NCBI RefSeq assembly: GCF_003076455.1
Contig: NZ_CP020918.1
Location: 1,054,001 to 1,118,000 of the forward strand
Direction: 5' to 3'
Source of the DNA: Flavobacterium faecale
GTDB lineage: Bacteria > Bacteroidota > Bacteroidia > Flavobacteriales > Flavobacteriaceae
Length of the DNA: 64,000 bases
Shown here: one piece after another, positions 61,085 through 64,000 of the stretch
How the letters are laid out: each line of letters begins with the position of its first letter
How positions within the stretch are numbered: position 1 is the first letter of the stretch
Translations under genes and position numbers: made by a program
The notes under the pieces: generated by a model
The model's database searches: none
What the model saw: the letters and a program-made list of their open reading frames with translations, nothing else
What the model was told of the DNA's origin: nothing

Positions 61085-62125
61085 TTAGAATTCGATTCTT
61101 CTTTTTTCGGTGTTGCTTTTTATCGCAGCTTCGATAATTTTCATAACGTTGATACCTTCTTGAGCGGTAACGGGCTCGATGCTGTTGGTGATAATTGATT
61201 GATACATGCCATCAAAATAATCGTAATAATTACCTTGTAGTGTTGGAATATTTTTTCGAATGATTTCCCCATCAATTTCGGTGTGCAGTATTCCTTTAAG
61301 GTTAGCGTCTTCGGTTCCCCAAGTGGTCAAATTTGGTTTTTTACTGATTTTCAATTCGTCTTCTTGTAGATCGCCACGAGCTTTAAAAAAGGAACCTTTT
61401 CTACCTTGTAAAACATAAGACGGAATCATTTCGCGATTGAAGAAGCCGGCTTTCAACCGAACTCTAAAATCGTGGTAAAACAAGCAAATGTCCAGTGAAT
61501 CATCAATAAGTGATTGCTCTCGTGTGATGCGTATGTCTGCATGTACGGCTTGGGGAAAACCAAACAAAAACAAAGCTTGATCAATTAAATGTGGGCCAAG
61601 ATCTTTCAAAATTCCGGAGCCGTCGTTCACAGATTCTTTATGTGCTTTCTGACTCAATGTAGGTGTGTAGCGGTCAAAATGAAATTCGGCATCCACCAAT
61701 TCACCAAGAACGCCATCATCTCTGATTTTTTTGACGGTTTTGAAATCACTATCCCATCTTCGATTTTGAAAAACAGAAAGTTTCAGTCCTTTTTCTATGG
61801 CCAAAGCTTTCAGCTCTTCTGCTTCGGCAACCGTTGTAGTAAATGCTTTTTCGACAATGGCATGCTTTCCTGCTTGCAAAACTTTTTTGGCGTACTCAAA
61901 ATGGCTATCGATTGGCGTGTTTACAACGATAAGTTCGGCATCACTTGCAAGCACATCTTCAAGAGTTGGATAGCTTATGACCTCAGGATAGTCGGCTTGG
62001 ATAAGTTTTTTGGAGCGTTCCCATGCGCCCAAAAGTTTAAAACCAGGATGTAGTTCAAGAAATGGCGCATGAAAAACTTTACCAGACATTCCGTAGGATA
62101 GTAGCGCTGTTTTTATAGTTCGCAT
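61085..62125 (-). CDS. Gfo/Idh/MocA-family oxidoreductase
   Basis: A 346-residue NAD(P)-dependent dehydrogenase. The N-terminal nucleotide fold holds ALLSYGMSGKVFHAPFL near 8-24, VVNTPIDSHFEYAKKVL, and VEKAFTTTVAEAEEL with the catalytic EKP-type Lys reading EKAF. A C-terminal alpha/beta domain follows. Most like the subgroup acting on sugars or scyllo-inositol. It starts 6 nt after the stop of the flavin oxidoreductase gene, so they form an operon. The substrate is not predictable. Confidence 0.9.
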   Translation of the reverse strand: MRTIKTALLSYGMSGKVFHAPFLELHPGFKLLGAWERSKKLIQADYPEVISYPTLEDVLASDAELIVVNTPIDSHFEYAKKVLQAGKHAIVEKAFTTTVAEAEELKALAIEKGLKLSVFQNRRWDSDFKTVKKIRDDGVLGELVDAEFHFDRYTPTLSQKAHKESVNDGSGILKDLGPHLIDQALFLFGFPQAVHADIRITREQSLIDDSLDICLFYHDFRVRLKAGFFNREMIPSYVLQGRKGSFFKARGDLQEDELKISKKPNLTTWGTEDANLKGILHTEIDGEIIRKNIPTLQGNYYDYFDGMYQSIITNSIEPVTAQEGINVMKIIEAAIKSNTEKRRIEF

Positions 62126-62131
62126 GGTTTA

Positions 62132-63199
62132 TTATTTTAATTGAGCACGTTCATATTGTTTTGGCCATTTGATTGTGTCGTCTAGATCGCGAGCAAATTG
62201 GAGCGGTAAGTTTGGATTTCTGAGTGATTCACGAGCAAACATTACTAAATCTGCATTTTGATCAGCCAATATTTCTTCTGCTTGTTGCGCTTCGGTAATT
62301 AATCCCACAGCACTTGTTAACATACCAGTTTCTTTTTTGATTTTTTCGGCAAAAGGTACTTGGTAGTTTGGCGCTACAGGTATTTGTTGGTAAGGTACCA
62401 ATGCTCCCGTAGATACATCAATAAGATCCACACCTTTATCTTTTAAAACTTGACTCAAACGTACGGAATCTTCTAATGTCCATCCGCCTTCGGCCCAGTC
62501 GGTTGCAGATATGCGAACAAAAATGGGTAAGTCTGCTGGCCATTCAGTTTGCACAGCAGCCAACGTTTCAAGCGTAAAACGAATGCGGTTTTCAAATGAT
62601 CCACCGTACTCATCTGTTCTCAAATTTGATAAAGGAGACAAAAATTGATGTAGCAGGTAGCCGTGCGCGGCATGAAGTTCAAGAACTTCGTATCCTGCTG
62701 CTAATGCTCTTTTGGTTGCCGATTTAAACGCTTGAACGATAGTGTCTATTTGTGCTTTGTCAAGTGCTACGGGTGCTGTTTCTTTGTCTGAAAAGGCAAT
62801 TGCTGATGGTCCAACTGTTGTCCAGCCACCATCAGACGGTGCTAGTTGTTGGTGACCCAACCACGGTGCGGCATGACTTGCTTTGCGACCTGCGTGTGCC
62901 AACTGGATACCAGGTACGCAGTCTTGTGATCGGATGAAGTCTGTGATTTCTTTCAGTTTTTCGATCTGAGCATCGTTCCACAAACCTAAATCTTCGGGAG
63001 AAATACGACCCTCGGGTAAAACTGAGGTAGCTTCTTGAATAATAAGTCCGGCACCACCGCTAGCACGACTGCCCAAGTGTACAAGATGCCAGTTGTTGGC
63101 AAACCCATCAATGGCAGAATACTGGCACATAGGCGAGATAACTATGCGGTTTTTTAAAGTGACTTTTTTGATTTCTATAGGTGAAAATAATATTGACAT
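62132..63199 (-). CDS. NADH:flavin oxidoreductase, Old Yellow Enzyme family (YqjM-like)
   Basis: A 355-residue TIM-barrel FMN enzyme. SPIEIKKVTLKNRIVISPMCQYSA begins near 6; GIQLAHAGRKAS and ELHAAHGYLLHQFLSPLSN carry the substrate His and Tyr region, and the GGSFENRIRF segment follows. The ATG at 63199 (MSILFSPIEIK) is the family-like start. Reduces activated alkenes. Precedes the Gfo/Idh gene in an operon and is divergent from rseP. Confidence 0.93.
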   Translation of the reverse strand: MSILFSPIEIKKVTLKNRIVISPMCQYSAIDGFANNWHLVHLGSRASGGAGLIIQEATSVLPEGRISPEDLGLWNDAQIEKLKEITDFIRSQDCVPGIQLAHAGRKASHAAPWLGHQQLAPSDGGWTTVGPSAIAFSDKETAPVALDKAQIDTIVQAFKSATKRALAAGYEVLELHAAHGYLLHQFLSPLSNLRTDEYGGSFENRIRFTLETLAAVQTEWPADLPIFVRISATDWAEGGWTLEDSVRLSQVLKDKGVDLIDVSTGALVPYQQIPVAPNYQVPFAEKIKKETGMLTSAVGLITEAQQAEEILADQNADLVMFARESLRNPNLPLQFARDLDDTIKWPKQYERAQLK

Positions 63200-63337
63200 A
63201 ATAAGGATGTTAACTGTTAATTCTATTTTGTGTTTGTTATGCAATTGCATTAGATAGGTAAAATTAAGCCATCTTCTTTAAATGAATCTTAAATTAAACG
63301 GCAATTAACAAACATTTAAAAGGTTATGCTGTATTAT

Positions 63338-63371
63338 TGTAAAATAAATATAATAGAAAAGCTTACTTTTG
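63338..63371 (+). promoter_or_regulatory. Promoter of rseP (TTG, 23 nt, TACTTTTG)
   Basis: TTG at 63338-63340 and TACTTTTG at 63364-63371, spacer 23 nt, a full consensus match. The -7 box ends 29 nt before the ATG at 63401. Confidence 0.6.
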
Positions 63372-63400
63372 TGAGTTGAAAAAAGAATTAAAATTTTAAA

Positions 63401-64000
63401 ATGGAATTATTTATCAAGCTTTCTCAATTTTTATTGAGTCTATCATTACTTATTATCCTTCACGAATTAGGACATTTTATCCCCGCTAAGTTATTCAAAA
63501 CCAGAGTCGAAAAATTTTATTTATTTTTTGATGTGAAATATTCACTATTGAAGAAAAAAATAGGAGAAACAGAATATGGTATCGGATGGTTACCATTGGG
63601 AGGTTATGTAAAAATCTCAGGAATGATTGACGAGAGTATGGACAAGGAACAAATGGCATTGCCACCACAGCCTTGGGAATTTCGTTCAAAACCAGCATGG
63701 CAACGTTTGATCATTATGTTGGGTGGTGTTACTGTAAATTTCATTTTAGCTTTTGTAATCTATATTGGTATGGCATTCACTTATGGTGATACCTATATCG
63801 CAATGGAAGATTTGCAAGATGGTTTATTGATCGAAAATCCAGTTTTGGATAAAATCGGTATTAAAACAGGTGATAAAATCTTGGCAGTAGATGGTGAGAA
63901 AATTGCAAAATTTGATACAGACATTATCATGAAAGTGATTCTGGCAAAAAAGGTTTTGATCGAAAGAAATGGTGCCGAAGCGACAGTTACGATGCCTAAA
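63401..64000 (+). CDS. rseP: RIP metalloprotease RseP (partial)
   Basis: Site-2-type intramembrane protease; the first 200 codons are present, about half of the family's usual 440-450. The zinc motif HELGH is at 21-25 in the first membrane helix, the ILHELGHFIPAK segment is exact, and the first PDZ-like region begins at about 125. It cleaves anti-sigma or other membrane substrates. The window ends within the gene. Confidence 0.92.
   Translation, partial: MELFIKLSQFLLSLSLLIILHELGHFIPAKLFKTRVEKFYLFFDVKYSLLKKKIGETEYGIGWLPLGGYVKISGMIDESMDKEQMALPPQPWEFRSKPAWQRLIIMLGGVTVNFILAFVIYIGMAFTYGDTYIAMEDLQDGLLIENPVLDKIGIKTGDKILAVDGEKIAKFDTDIIMKVILAKKVLIERNGAEATVTMPK

Overview
The window reads as chromosome of a member of the Flavobacteriaceae, most like Flavobacterium. 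The DNA is AT-rich. Many lineage-typical families occur (DUF6341, DUF6427, DUF4254, DUF4837, DUF2480, DUF3078, CopD/HemJ-type membrane protein, class I fructose-bisphosphate aldolase). Several genes are preceded by the Bacteroidetes -7 box TAnnTTTG, twice with an upstream TTG at a suitable distance. Coding density is high, no tRNA or rRNA gene was seen, and the last gene (rseP) is cut by the window edge.

Layout. 1-9.9 kb: purD, DUF6341, DUF6427 and upp, a DUF4254/glycosyltransferase-9 pair, a Uma2 nuclease, trpS, an acyltransferase, and an operon of a small lipoprotein, an ECF sigma factor and a membrane-anchored anti-sigma-like protein fused to an outer-membrane barrel domain. 10.4-14.8 kb: a mosaic recA locus. 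A complete recA is followed downstream by two short effector-tail/lipoprotein cassettes, a further small secreted protein and two recA 3' fragments, the distal one with its own copy of the recA terminator. 15-32.9 kb: thioesterase, DoxX-like protein, DNA polymerase III delta', pgk, a LysM lytic transglycosylase, DUF4837 lipoprotein, OmpA protein, ctpA, rnpA, acyltransferase plus acyl-ACP desaturase, HD hydrolase, galM, enoyl-CoA hydratase, histidine kinase, hemJ and hemH. 33-44.7 kb: DUF1016 nuclease, AraC regulator divergent from hemA, then hemA-hemC-hemD-hemE, two accessory genes, hemF, aldolase, a chagasin-type inhibitor and hemB. 44.8-64 kb: a lipoprotein cytochrome c, a TonB receptor with a DUF5689 lipoprotein, AsmA, FKBP isomerase, hflX, DUF3078, a suf-type iron-sulphur cluster (DUF2480, DUF59, sufE, lipoprotein, sufS) interrupted by a GxxExxY gene, a serine hydrolase, two oxidoreductases and rseP.

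How it fits together. Two pathways dominate: tetrapyrrole/heme synthesis from glutamyl-tRNA to heme (hemA, B, C, D, E, F, J, H; only hemL is not here) and sulphur mobilisation for Fe-S clusters (SufS, SufE and accessory proteins). Around them are ordinary housekeeping genes for purine salvage and synthesis, glycolysis, phospholipid synthesis, cell-wall turnover and envelope maintenance.

The most unusual signal is a recurring architecture. At recA, at hemB and at a GxxExxY gene, an accessory gene sits beside a second, decayed copy of one end of the neighbouring gene. At recA this has happened at least twice, and both cassettes carry related effector-like C-terminal tails followed by related lipoproteins. 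This looks like repeated acquisition of small effector/immunity-type cassettes through recombination at core-gene ends. A 121-bp miniature element with a 6-bp target duplication lies inside one recA fragment, and an inverted-repeat element has supplied the start region of hemE.
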